Part shown: piece by piece, positions 1 through 7,207 of the stretch
How the letters are laid out: each line of letters opens with the position of its first letter
Position numbering within the stretch: the first letter of the stretch is position 1
Assembly (NCBI GenBank): GCA_023229665.1
Contig: JALNYW010000001.1
Coordinates: 248,001-312,000, forward strand
Reading direction: 5' to 3'
Length of the DNA stretch: 64,000 nucleotides
Source: Patescibacteria group bacterium
Lineage (GTDB): Bacteria > Patescibacteriota > Patescibacteriia > 2-12-FULL-60-25
The notes under the pieces: generated by a model
The model's input: the letters and a program-made list of their open reading frames with translations, nothing else
What the model was told of the DNA's origin: nothing
Database searches by the model: none
Program-made: the position numbers and the translations under genes

Positions 1-570
1 ATTCGCGAACACGATCCTTACTTTATCGCCCACGCGCACTCCCCCCAAATCCGAGGGCGCGAAGAGGCCATATCCGCCCGCCAATGCCGAGCTGAGGACG
101 ATTTGGTCGTGGTCCGTGGGTTCGAGCCACTCTCCGTCGATGAGGAATGTATGGAGGGAGAGTACGCGCTTCTCCTCTTCCGGATGGATGGCGACGATGG
201 CGCCGGAGATGTATTTGAATACGCCGTTTTTCAATTTATCGAAACCAATAGATCCGGCGAGCAGATAGTGCCGCGACGTGGCGATGACGCCGGGAATGGT
301 TTCGATTTCCGCGCGAAGGTCGCCTTGGTCCGGGATATACGCTTTTACGCGGGGCTCCTGTTGCGCGCTGATGGTGACATGCGCGCTGAACAGGTTGATG
401 ATGCTGCGCACCATGAGGTCCTGGAGTCCGAAAAGCATCCCTGACACGAACAAGATATTCAAATACGAAAGGGAGATGATGAACACGAGCAAAACCGCCG
501 TGGATCGGCTTCCGCGCAAAATGGATTTATACGCGAGAAAGGCGGCGGTTTTGATTTCGTGGGTGTTCAC
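1..570 (-). CDS. ABC transporter permease, MacB/FtsX type (N-terminal part, cut by window edge)
   Basis: The reverse strand is open from 570 to the window edge (190 codons). An N-terminal stretch (about residues 19-50, including the hydrophobic STAVLLVFIISLSYLNIL) is a membrane helix. It is followed by an extracytoplasmic region with the MacB-like features IPGVIATSRHY and GGVRVGDKVRIVF. These are typical of MacB/LolC permeases that work with an ATP-binding subunit in export or lipoprotein handling. The start is GTG at 570, because no ATG fits the frame. It sits 24 nt after the stop of the VOC gene, so the two are probably co-transcribed. The substrate cannot be told. Confidence 0.7.
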   Translation of the reverse strand, partial: MNTHEIKTAAFLAYKSILRGSRSTAVLLVFIISLSYLNILFVSGMLFGLQDLMVRSIINLFSAHVTISAQQEPRVKAYIPDQGDLRAEIETIPGVIATSRHYLLAGSIGFDKLKNGVFKYISGAIVAIHPEEEKRVLSLHTFLIDGEWLEPTDHDQIVLSSALAGGYGLFAPSDLGGVRVGDKVRIVFAN

Positions 571-593
571 ATGGGAAAGAATTCGGTCGCGTT

Positions 594-1082
594 CTATGTC
601 TGTGCGGCTTTTTCCAGGTCAGCAATGATGATTTTCTTCATTTGAAGCATGGCATGCATGACGCGTCCCGCCTTTGCCTTATCCGGGTCTGCGAGAAGTT
701 CATTCAGCCTGCGAGGAATGATCTGCCATGTGACGCCGAATTTATCGACACACCAGCCGCATTGTTGGATTTGACCGCCGTCCGTCAGCTTATTCCACAA
801 GCTGTCTAACTCCTCCTGGTTTTCACAATTCACTACAAAAGAAACCATGGATGACCGTTCAAAACCGGGAACCACACCGCCATTCAATGCTTGGAAGCTC
901 TGTCCTTCGATTTCGAAATCCATCACCATGATTGAGCCTTCCGGACGGCCGGAAACCTTGGCTGATTCCGCATCGTAGCGCTGTTCGCTCACGATCTTGG
1001 CGTTCTTGAACGTGGTCATGTAGTAATTCACGGCTTCTTCGGCATTGTCCACGAACCAGATAAAAGGAGAGATTTTTTGCAT
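594..1082 (-). CDS. VOC superfamily protein (PhnB-like, glyoxalase fold)
   Basis: A 162-residue protein beginning ISPFIWFVDNAEEAVNYY, the start of the PhnB/3-demethylubiquinone-methyltransferase-like VOC family. FGVTWQIIPRRL near residue 120 is the usual C-terminal core. These proteins form paired beta-alpha-beta modules that may bind a metal; the substrate is unknown here. The gene follows the membrane protein at 1094-1522 by 11 nt and precedes the permease. A second VOC protein lies at 2840-3262 but is clearly diverged, so this is not a recent duplication. Confidence 0.85.
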   Translation of the reverse strand: MQKISPFIWFVDNAEEAVNYYMTTFKNAKIVSEQRYDAESAKVSGRPEGSIMVMDFEIEGQSFQALNGGVVPGFERSSMVSFVVNCENQEELDSLWNKLTDGGQIQQCGWCVDKFGVTWQIIPRRLNELLADPDKAKAGRVMHAMLQMKKIIIADLEKAAQT

Positions 1083-1093
1083 AGGTTATTTTT

Positions 1094-1522
1094 TCAGAAT
1101 GAAATAGTCATCGGCTCACTCACAAAGTATGCCCCATCCGTGCAACCATAGCCGGTTGCCTGGACGCGCCACTCCCCGCCTCCCGTCATCGCCGGATGGA
1201 TATTTGCGCGACACAGGAATTCGCTTTCGGCTTCGGTACAGCTTGCGCCTTGGCCGCCCCAAAACATATCGGAATCCGGCTTGTAGCCCACCTCCTGCGC
1301 TTCGTATGCGTTGTAGTCGCATTTCTGGCCGAGGATCCACGTGATGCTCGCTTTCTGTGACTCAACCGCCAACTTCGGAGCTTGTCGGAATTCGCCGTGC
1401 GCTTTTCGCGGGAATACCATCTGCACGTCGTTTTGAATCAGATACGCAACCACACCGATCGTAGCAATGCAGCACACCACGATCGCGGCGAGAACCAGAG
1501 CTCCTGTTTTTGATGCTTCCAT
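1094..1522 (-). CDS. Hypothetical membrane-anchored protein
   Basis: A 142-residue protein with one N-terminal hydrophobic helix (about residues 7-29) and a soluble, presumably exported domain with several cysteines (CDYNAYEAQEVGY, CTEAESEFLC, YGCTDGAYF). The cysteines could form disulfides outside the membrane. I recognise no family. A -10-like TACACT lies 7 nt before the ATG, so the transcript is probably leaderless. Confidence 0.6.
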   Translation of the reverse strand: MEASKTGALVLAAIVVCCIATIGVVAYLIQNDVQMVFPRKAHGEFRQAPKLAVESQKASITWILGQKCDYNAYEAQEVGYKPDSDMFWGGQGASCTEAESEFLCRANIHPAMTGGGEWRVQATGYGCTDGAYFVSEPMTISF

Positions 1523-1553
1523 ATATCAAAGTGTACCTGACATGTGTGAAAAC

Positions 1554-1579
1554 AAAAATCCCGCAAAAGCGGGATTTTT
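1554..1579 (-). terminator. Intrinsic terminator after tRNA-Ser(TGA)
   Basis: Hairpin ATCCCGC-AAAA-GCGGGAT flanked by A and T runs, immediately 3' of the tRNA on the minus strand. It is symmetrical and could act in both directions. Confidence 0.8.
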
Positions 1580-1581
1580 GG

Positions 1582-1671
1582 TGGCGGAGAGGGTGAGATT
1601 CGAACTCACGGTACGGTTTCCCGTACGACGGATTTCAAGTCCGTTGCTTTAGACCACTCAGCCACCTCTCC
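1582..1671 (-). tRNA. tRNA-Ser (anticodon TGA)
   Basis: Acceptor stem GGAGAGG/CCTCTCC, discriminator G and encoded CCA. The anticodon arm is ACGGA-CTTGAAA-TCCGT, giving anticodon TGA. A long variable arm (GTACGGG-AAA-CCGTAC type) is present, as expected for class II tRNA-Ser. Confidence 0.95.
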
Positions 1672-1783
1672 GTGATCAGCGGCCTTAAAATACGCGTTTT
1701 TTGTGATTTTGTCGAGTAACCTGCCATACTTGCTACGAAAAGCATAAATCGGTACAGTAAGCCCGCTTTTCAGCCAAATTCAC

Positions 1784-1875
1784 GGAGAGGTACCCAAGAG
1801 GCTGAAGGGGGGAGATTGCTAATCTCCTAGGGGTCTAAAAAGCCCGCGAGGGTTCGAATCCCTCCCTCTCCGCCA
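1784..1875 (+). tRNA. tRNA-Ser (anticodon GCT)
   Basis: The acceptor stem GGAGAGG/CCTCTCC is identical to the neighbouring tRNA-Ser. The anticodon arm GGAGA-TTGCTAA-TCTCC gives GCT. It has a long variable arm, a T-loop GGTTCGAATCC and an encoded CCA. It is divergent to the other serine tRNA, about 110 bp away. Confidence 0.95.
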
Positions 1876-1940
1876 TGACAACTTAGTATCGGATGACTCA
1901 TATGCCTTGGTATGTGCGCGTTCGATGAGTTGTGACCAAT

Positions 1941-1966
1941 AAAACGACCCTTTCTGGGGTCGTTTT
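1941..1966 (+). terminator. Intrinsic terminator after tRNA-Ser(GCT)
   Basis: AAAACGACCC-TTTCT-GGGGTCGTTTT. It has the same form (A-run, CGACCC, loop, GGGTCG, T-run) as the terminators at 2761, 3748 and 5045. Confidence 0.8.
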
Positions 1967-1990
1967 GTTATGTTAGGGTTTGGCTAATTT

Positions 1991-2644
1991 ATGAAGTCCG
2001 ATAAGAATAGCGAACGAATCGCCCTAGAGCTGACCGACACAGCCAGAGATAACATTTTTGTCGATTCCACAGTTCACGGCAGGGTCAAGGTAGCGGGTAA
2101 AGGGAACAAATTTTTTCGTACTAAAGTTTTCCTTTGGAAAAAAGAGCATCCCGTCTGGTTCTTGCTGGGAGTAGTCGCATCCATCTTTGGTATTATTACT
2201 GGTTTAATATCTTTCTACCAATTCTTTTTTCCTCAGAAGTCGCAATCGCAATACGCTCCACAGACGATTGGTGATCATTCTTCAGGAAATCTACAAGTAC
2301 AAGGCAATGTCACTATCGATCAAGCTCCAGCTCCTAAGTTTGACGTTGAGGTTCAACGGTTGGATGAGCCAGATGGAGAGCTATTCATGACGCAAGTGCT
2401 GATTAAGATATTGTCTGACTTTCCAGTTGCTGGGCTTGAGATGGGGGTACGAGATGTTCCTAGCATTGAGCGCATTGAGGTTCTTCCGGGTGGATTCGGT
2501 ACTCTAGGAAGAATGTATCTTAACAAGGTAGAAGGCCATGCTTACGTTGAGACACCAAATGCCAGCGGCGAATATCAGATACGTGTTTACACGAGAGAGA
2601 AAGAACATATATCAGGTAATAATATAGATATCACAGGCCCCTAA
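1991..2644 (+). CDS. Hypothetical single-pass membrane protein
   Basis: A 217-residue protein. A charged N-terminal stretch (1-50) ends in WKKEHPVW. A strong transmembrane helix follows (about 55-77, FLLGVVASIFGIITGLISFY), then a C-terminal domain rich in beta-forming residues. The N-terminal part (DNIFVDSTVHGRVKVAGKGN) and the GNLQVQGNVTI stretch look like short beta-repeat sequences. Lower GC and AT-ending codons distinguish it slightly from its neighbours. No family recognised. Confidence 0.6.
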   Translation: MKSDKNSERIALELTDTARDNIFVDSTVHGRVKVAGKGNKFFRTKVFLWKKEHPVWFLLGVVASIFGIITGLISFYQFFFPQKSQSQYAPQTIGDHSSGNLQVQGNVTIDQAPAPKFDVEVQRLDEPDGELFMTQVLIKILSDFPVAGLEMGVRDVPSIERIEVLPGGFGTLGRMYLNKVEGHAYVETPNASGEYQIRVYTREKEHISGNNIDITGP

Positions 2645-2760
2645 GATTGGTCTTTCACGTCAGTGATTCACCTGCCCCAAATCCATCCGGCCCTCGACCC
2701 CCGAAACAGCCCTCAATACACCGCAGGGTCTGGGTACCCAACTCCCCTGCCTCGCCATAT

Positions 2761-2786
2761 AAAAGCGACCCGAAAAGGTCGCTTTT
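2761..2786 (+). terminator. Intrinsic terminator
   Basis: AAAAGCGACC-CGAAAA-GGTCGCTTTT, downstream of the membrane protein gene ending at 2644. Confidence 0.75.
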
Positions 2787-2839
2787 ATTGTTTTACGGAT
2801 ACATTTCTGTATGCCAAGATGAGCATTACCTACAAAAAT

Positions 2840-3262
2840 ATGGCCACCATCAACCCCTACATCAACTTCAACGGAAATGCCGAGGAAGCATTTACATTCT
2901 ACAAATCCGTATTTGGCGGAGAGTTCGGAAAGATCACTCGTTTCAAAGATATCGCAAGCGCTGAATTTCCCGTAGCAGAAAAAGAGGCAAACAAAATCAT
3001 GCGTATTACTTTGCCCATTGGCAAGAATATGTTGATTGCCAATGACGTTCCGGAAATGATGGGACGAGTCAATGAAAATGAAAATAGATCTAAGATTGCA
3101 GTCAGCGCAGAAAGCCGTGAAGAAGCCGAAAAACTATTCAACGGACTTTCAGAAGGCGGAACGGTTGAAATGCCGATGGATAAAAGTCCTTGGGGGACAT
3201 ACTTTGCCATGTTTAGAGACAAATATGGCATTGAGTGGACAGTGGAGTTTGATTCAAAATAG
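2840..3262 (+). CDS. VOC superfamily protein (PhnB-like)
   Basis: The sequence ATINPYINFNGNAEEAF followed by YKSVFGGEF is the signature opening of PhnB-type VOC proteins. DKYGIEWTVEF closes the fold at about residue 135. Length is 140 residues. The start at 2840 matches the family; an in-frame ATG at 2819 would add seven residues. The 3' end overlaps the next gene. Probable small-molecule or metal-binding protein; the substrate is unknown. Confidence 0.85.
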   Translation: MATINPYINFNGNAEEAFTFYKSVFGGEFGKITRFKDIASAEFPVAEKEANKIMRITLPIGKNMLIANDVPEMMGRVNENENRSKIAVSAESREEAEKLFNGLSEGGTVEMPMDKSPWGTYFAMFRDKYGIEWTVEFDSK

Positions 3263-3698
3263 TCTGACCCATCCTCAAAAGAAACTTGCGGCTACTATTG
3301 GCGCCTCGATTCTCCTTGTTGGTATCTTGGTAGTTTTTGTCATACTCGCGCGACAGGAGAAGTTGTCATACGCATCTCCTCTCATCGCAGGTCCCATTCG
3401 TTATAACTGCGAACTTAGCGGAGGCACGTTCCAAAACGATCGCTGCACATGTCGGATTGAGGGCTTTCAAACTCAGGAATTAATGTACGACAAAGATACC
3501 GGGTTTTGTCAGTCAACTGTCGGGGCTCCCGCCGGAGATGCGTTTAATGCTTCGATCGGTCTTCCGTATGGGGAATATGATTATTGGACGCAGATCGTCG
3601 TAGATCTCTGTACAAACAGCGGCGGAAATATTTCGGGTGCCGCATGCATCTGTCCTTCAGGCAAAAACTATTCGAAGACGAACGGAAGATGCGAGTAA
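3225..3698 (+). CDS. Hypothetical membrane-anchored cysteine-rich protein
   Basis: From the ATG at 3225 (overlapping the VOC gene by 38 nt) the product is about 157 residues. It has one transmembrane helix (ATIGASILLVGILVVFVILA) and an exported region with two similar cysteine motifs: CELSGGTFQNDRCTC, and CTNSGGNISGAACIC with GRCE at the end. The repeated C-x-SGG-x-C-x-C pattern suggests two small disulfide-bonded modules. Later TTG or CTG codons are possible starts. No named family. Confidence 0.55.
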   Translation: MALSGQWSLIQNSLTHPQKKLAATIGASILLVGILVVFVILARQEKLSYASPLIAGPIRYNCELSGGTFQNDRCTCRIEGFQTQELMYDKDTGFCQSTVGAPAGDAFNASIGLPYGEYDYWTQIVVDLCTNSGGNISGAACICPSGKNYSKTNGRCE

Positions 3699-3747
3699 GC
3701 TAGACTGGTGTAGGGGTCGGGTACCTAACTCGAATAGCCCTTCAAAG

Positions 3748-3773
3748 AAAAACGACCCATTAGGGTCGCTTTT
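3748..3773 (+). terminator. Intrinsic terminator (probably bidirectional)
   Basis: AAAACGACCC-ATTA-GGGTCGCTTTT between the convergent genes ending at 3698 and 3791. Confidence 0.75.
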
Positions 3774-3790
3774 CTTTTGGGAAACCGTTC

Positions 3791-3994
3791 TTATTTCTTG
3801 TATTCCAGGATATCTCCCGGCTGACAGTCCAAGGCCTTACAGATCGCTTCCAAAGTCTCCAAGCGAACCGCTTTGGCTTTGCCGTTTTTCAAGATGGAGA
3901 TATTCGCCATCGTGATACCGACTTTCTCCGCAAGTTCGGTGACGCTCATTTTGCGCTTCGCCAGCATGACGTCAATGTTAATGATAATTGCCAT
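3791..3994 (-). CDS. Cro/CI-family HTH regulator (YozG-like)
   Basis: A 67-residue single-domain helix-turn-helix protein. INIDVMLAKRKMSVTELAEKVGI and MANISILKNGKAKAVRL form the HTH, and CQPGDILEY is the typical C-terminal turn. Short regulators of this type are regularly encoded next to DUF2975 membrane proteins, as here (10 nt downstream of 4005-4490). It is likely to autoregulate the pair through the half-sites at 4531-4592. Confidence 0.85.
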   Translation of the reverse strand: MAIIINIDVMLAKRKMSVTELAEKVGITMANISILKNGKAKAVRLETLEAICKALDCQPGDILEYKK

Positions 3995-4004
3995 GTGGGT
4001 ATTG

Positions 4005-4490
4005 TTAGACGGTTAAGTCGTTCTCGGATTTCAAATCCACGGCATTCTGCAAAATCCGTTCAAATACCGCCGCGGCCGTGGCGATCACGATCGAGGAGAA
4101 GGTGGCAATGATGCCAAGCATGATAGCTCCCGCCGCATCCTCGCCGTTGCTGCGCGCGGCAATCATGAGGTAGGCATCTGCCCCGATGATAGCGCCGGCC
4201 GTAACGAGCGCGCAGTATTTTATCGTTCGCATGGCGTTCACCGCCGCTTGCGAAAATACCTTGTTTTCTCCGACATAACCTAACACCTTGATTGCCTGAT
4301 AAAGCGCCACGAAAAACGGAATAGACCCCAAATACGCATAGGCCAGGAATGGATCTGTGAAGTAGATCTCAAGCAGCGTGGCATCCACATTCCGGCCTTC
4401 GAGGTGCGGCTCCCAAAGCATAAGGGCAAGAACCCCGACGCCGATGAGGGCAATGACGACTTGAAGAAATAGAGTCGAGCTTTTTTTCAT
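4005..4490 (-). CDS. DUF2975 family membrane protein
   Basis: A 161-residue protein with four predicted membrane helices (about 8-26, 45-65, 88-110 and 122-145). The arrangement and the partnership with a YozG-like regulator fit DUF2975. Molecular function is unknown. It is the first gene of a two-gene operon with the HTH protein. Confidence 0.8.
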   Translation of the reverse strand: MKKSSTLFLQVVIALIGVGVLALMLWEPHLEGRNVDATLLEIYFTDPFLAYAYLGSIPFFVALYQAIKVLGYVGENKVFSQAAVNAMRTIKYCALVTAGAIIGADAYLMIAARSNGEDAAGAIMLGIIATFSSIVIATAAAVFERILQNAVDLKSENDLTV

Positions 4491-4530
4491 AGATGATTCT
4501 TATATTTATAACCCTAGGGTACGCTAGTGC

Positions 4531-4592
4531 TTATCGTTTGTCAATATGTATTTATCGTTCTACGAATAAAAGTGCGAATAAAGGCTTATTCG
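4531..4592. promoter_or_regulatory. Cluster of operator-like half-sites in a divergent promoter region
   Basis: Between the DUF2975/HTH operon (minus) and the DUF1428 gene (plus) lie TTATCGTTTG (4531), TTTATCGTTC (4551), CGAATAAA (4563), CGAATAAA (4575) and CTTATTCG (4585). These are direct and inverted copies of related octamers. The small HTH protein is the obvious candidate ligand. Confidence 0.45.
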
Positions 4593-4653
4593 AGCCAAAC
4601 TTTGTGGCGGTTTCGTGTTAAAATAAAACGTATAATTTTTTGAATATAGTCTT

Positions 4654-5043
4654 ATGTCCAAATACGTTGACGGGTTCGTGCTCGTGGTTCCAAAAAAGAA
4701 TGTCGCCGCCTATCGCAAGATGGCGACCGAGGGAGCAAAAATGTGGATGAAGTACGGCGCGCTCGAATATATGGAATGCATGGGTGATGACTTGAATCCG
4801 AATACGGATATGGCAGGTATGAAGGCGCTGACGTTTCCGAAAATGGTCAATTTGAAGAAGAATGAAACCGTCTGGTTTTCGTTCATCACTTACAAGTCCA
4901 AGAAGCACCGCGACCAGGTGAATAAAAAAGTCATGGCGCAAATGAACAAAGAAGCCGAGAAGTACAAGGATATGCAGATGCCCTTCGACATGAAGCGCAT
5001 GGCATACGGCGGATTCAAGGCCATGGTGCAAGCCGAAAAATAG
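4654..5043 (+). CDS. DUF1428 family protein (YbaA-like)
   Basis: The 129-residue sequence starts YVDGFVLVVPKKNVAAYRKM and contains GALEYMECMGDDL, VWFSFITYKSKKHRDQVN and PFDMKRMAYGGFK. All are hallmarks of DUF1428, a dimeric alpha-beta barrel protein of unknown function. It is monocistronic, with AT-rich -10-like boxes upstream and a terminator directly after the stop. Confidence 0.9.
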   Translation: MSKYVDGFVLVVPKKNVAAYRKMATEGAKMWMKYGALEYMECMGDDLNPNTDMAGMKALTFPKMVNLKKNETVWFSFITYKSKKHRDQVNKKVMAQMNKEAEKYKDMQMPFDMKRMAYGGFKAMVQAEK

Positions 5044-5044
5044 T

Positions 5045-5069
5045 AAAACGACCCGAAAGGGTCGTTTTT
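5045..5069 (+). terminator. Intrinsic terminator after the DUF1428 gene
   Basis: AAAACGACCC-GAAA-GGGTCGTTTTT immediately after the stop codon. Confidence 0.85.
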
Positions 5070-5091
5070 GCTATGATGCATACATAAGCCC

Positions 5092-5349
5092 ATGCCCCGT
5101 TGGCACGTCTATATCCTGCGTTGTCGGGACAAGAGTCTATACACCGGCATTTCTACCGACGTAGAAGCGCGTCTTGAAAAACACAATTCGGGAAAAGGTG
5201 CGGCCTATACGCGCAGCAGAAAACCCGTTGAGCTTGTTTGGTCGAAGACGTGCAAAACGGAATCGTCCGCGCGCAAACAAGAAGCAAAAATAAAATCCTG
5301 GTCCAAAGCGGAAAAGGAGGCCTGGATCGATGTTTCACGGAAACAATAA
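5092..5349 (+). CDS. Small GIY-YIG nuclease domain protein (YhbQ/UPF0213-like)
   Basis: An 85-residue single GIY-YIG domain: WHVYILRCRDKSLYTGISTDV contains the paired Y-I and Y-T-G motif, followed by RLEKHNSGKGAAYTRSRKP and a C-terminal KQEAKIKSWSKAEKE helix. The catalytic Arg and Glu of the family are present. Stand-alone proteins of this kind may cut branched or damaged DNA. A TATGAT -10-like box lies shortly before the ATG. Confidence 0.9.
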   Translation: MPRWHVYILRCRDKSLYTGISTDVEARLEKHNSGKGAAYTRSRKPVELVWSKTCKTESSARKQEAKIKSWSKAEKEAWIDVSRKQ

Positions 5350-5369
5350 TCTTTTGTATACTGCTCTGT

Positions 5370-5852
5370 ATGAAGAACATTTCACTTGCCTACATCGTTT
5401 TGATTGCCGCAGCCGCCTTGCTGGGCGGACTGTTGATCGGTTGGGCCGTCGGATATGATGCCGGGTGGGAACGATCCAAATCAGAACCGGTACAAAGCGG
5501 GACCATGGACCCATCCATTACGAATTTTCAACAATGTGCAGATGCGGGTAATCCGATCATGGAATCGTATCCGCGCCAGTGCCGCACGCCCGATGGCCGC
5601 AATTTTGTCGAAGAGATCCCCGTCCCGACCAAGCCGTCAGCCTCGGGGACGGATTGTTTGCCCGCGGGCTGTAGTGGCGTTGTCTGCGCCGATGCGGATG
5701 AAGCCGCGAATATCGTTACGACGTGCGAATACCGCCAGGAATACGCCTGCTACAAACTGACCAAGTGCGAACGCCAGGCTTCCGGCCAATGTGGTTGGAC
5801 CAAGACCGCCGGTTTCAACGCCTGCCTCTCCAATCCCCCGGCGCTTCAGTAG
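5370..5852 (+). CDS. Exported protein with an eight-cysteine-cluster domain
   Basis: A 160-residue protein. An N-terminal membrane helix (5-25) is followed by CADAGNPIMESYPRQC with a TPDGRNF turn, a short motif I know from other exported proteins. Then comes a C-terminal domain with exactly eight cysteines (CLPAGCSGVVC ... CEYRQEYACYKLTKC ... CGW ... C), matching the eight-cysteine-cluster domain. It is likely an anchored, disulfide-rich surface protein. TATACT lies 9 nt before the ATG at 5370, indicating a leaderless transcript. Confidence 0.7.
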   Translation: MKNISLAYIVLIAAAALLGGLLIGWAVGYDAGWERSKSEPVQSGTMDPSITNFQQCADAGNPIMESYPRQCRTPDGRNFVEEIPVPTKPSASGTDCLPAGCSGVVCADADEAANIVTTCEYRQEYACYKLTKCERQASGQCGWTKTAGFNACLSNPPALQ

Positions 5853-5855
5853 GCC

Positions 5856-6863
5856 CTACAACGCCGCCAAGACCGGATCACCGAGACGATAGTTGGTGAA
5901 GAACGCATCCGAAAGGTCATCAACTTTTTTCGCCCAATTCGCGCCATAGAGCTGCGCGGCCACGCTGGAAGATTGGATCCAGCGCAAAACGCCTCCCTTT
6001 TCGACCGCATAGACGTTCGGCATGGATTCGATCTTCACTAACCGCACGCCGGGGCGGTAGGTCACATTCCCTCCGAGCGGAAGCGAAGCGAGTTCGGCGT
6101 CCGTAATCGTTTTCACGTTTTTAAAATCCGCATACCAGGTGAAATACACGCGTTCATGCGGGAAAGCGTAACGTTTCCCATTTGCGCCACAATAGTAGAC
6201 GGCTGAAGCGGACTTGGATTTCACCAAAGATCCCGAAGCGCAGGCGGCCGGAGTCCCGTAGGGCACGAGTCCTTTGTCTTCGTTGATGTCGCCGCTGGCC
6301 GCCGTAGCCGTTCCGGCGTTGTAGTTTCCAGGTCCGAGCGCCGCGATCAAGCTCGCATACGGGCTGAACGCCACGTCATTCAGACGGATTTCAAAGTGTA
6401 AATGTGAAGCGATATCTTCGGCGTTGCCGCTATCCCCCATCCAACCGACCAATTGCCCTTTGCGAACTTGCGCGCCGCGATAAATCCCCGGCGCGTACGC
6501 GTTTTCCGTCCCGCCATCTCCGTCATCCGTTCCGGGCGTGTCGTTATTCACGTGGATATAGTGATAGGTATAGCCATCCGCATCTTCGATGACGATGCCA
6601 TAGCCCCACGAGGCCTCCGGATCAACGATATAGGTCACGCGGCCATCCATGGCCGCATAGAGCGGCGTCATCTTCGGACCCAGGAGGTCATTCCCTTCAT
6701 GCGCATGGCCGGCTCGTTCCTGGCCGAAGTCATCCGTAAACGTGACCGCGCTCGGATCCGTCGGAAAAGCGATGGGCCGCGTGACGGCCGTTTGCGCCGA
6801 AGCCAAAAGAGGCAGGAAAAGCAGGCTGAAGGACGCGAGGAGTTTGAATTGAATATTCTTCAT
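5856..6863 (-). CDS. Secreted M23 family peptidase with CPR-type C-terminal domain
   Basis: A 335-residue protein with a signal peptide (1-23, ending LLASAQ). The LytM/M23 zinc peptidase domain shows HAHEGND (53-59) and HLH (154-156) as metal ligands. It would cut peptidoglycan cross-bridges. The C-terminal half (about 200-335) contains YYCGANGKRYAFPHE, YFTWYADFKNV, GNVTYRPG and GGVLRWI, a domain that recurs in CPR exported proteins and is related to segments in the protein at 58485-60920. The start is at 6863 because the signal peptide begins there and a TATTAT box lies just upstream; a longer in-frame extension lacks coding character. Confidence 0.85.
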   Translation of the reverse strand: MKNIQFKLLASFSLLFLPLLASAQTAVTRPIAFPTDPSAVTFTDDFGQERAGHAHEGNDLLGPKMTPLYAAMDGRVTYIVDPEASWGYGIVIEDADGYTYHYIHVNNDTPGTDDGDGGTENAYAPGIYRGAQVRKGQLVGWMGDSGNAEDIASHLHFEIRLNDVAFSPYASLIAALGPGNYNAGTATAASGDINEDKGLVPYGTPAACASGSLVKSKSASAVYYCGANGKRYAFPHERVYFTWYADFKNVKTITDAELASLPLGGNVTYRPGVRLVKIESMPNVYAVEKGGVLRWIQSSSVAAQLYGANWAKKVDDLSDAFFTNYRLGDPVLAAL

Positions 6864-6911
6864 TATGCTATAATACCCTAAGTGCAGCTTACGCATTAAC
6901 TTCCTCTTAGC

Positions 6912-7160
6912 ATGGATATCATTATTTGGATCGTGTTTGGTGGGATCGCGGGTTGGATCGCGTCCATGATCATGAAGACGGATGTCCAACAAGGCATTCT
7001 GCTCAACGTCGTCGTGGGTATTATCGGCGCGGTGATCGGCGGCTGGTTGATGTCGATGTTCGGCGGAACCGGCGTTACCGGTTTTAACATCTACAGTTTC
7101 ATCGTGGCCATCATCGGTTCGATCGTGTTCCTCGCCATTTTGAAAGCGATCCGTCGCTAA
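6912..7160 (+). CDS. GlsB/YeaQ/YmgE family small membrane protein
   Basis: An 82-residue, three-helix, glycine-rich protein with the GGIAGWIASMI and GIIGAVIGGWL patterns of the transglycosylase-associated (YeaQ/YmgE) family. Often stress-related; biochemical role unknown. Confidence 0.85.
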   Translation: MDIIIWIVFGGIAGWIASMIMKTDVQQGILLNVVVGIIGAVIGGWLMSMFGGTGVTGFNIYSFIVAIIGSIVFLAILKAIRR

Positions 7161-7170
7161 GTCCGCAAAC

Positions 7171-7206
7171 AAAAAAACCGCTCCGACATACATCGGAGCG
7201 GTTTTT
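7171..7206. terminator. Bidirectional terminator
   Basis: AAAAACCGCTCCGA, loop, TCGGAGCGGTTTTT, between the convergent genes ending at 7160 and 7208. Confidence 0.85.
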
Positions 7207-7207
7207 C

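Noticed and set aside
2725..2760. Possible tRNA remnant (GGGTACCCAACTCCC followed by GCCTCGCCA)
   Set aside because: No convincing T-arm or acceptor pairing could be drawn; the partial match to another stretch near 3709-3730 is short.
5331..5345. Near-parS sequence TGTTTCACGGAAACA
   Set aside because: It lacks one base of the 16-bp parS consensus, so the half-site spacing is wrong, and it lies in the coding 3' end of a GIY-YIG gene. Single occurrence; most likely chance.
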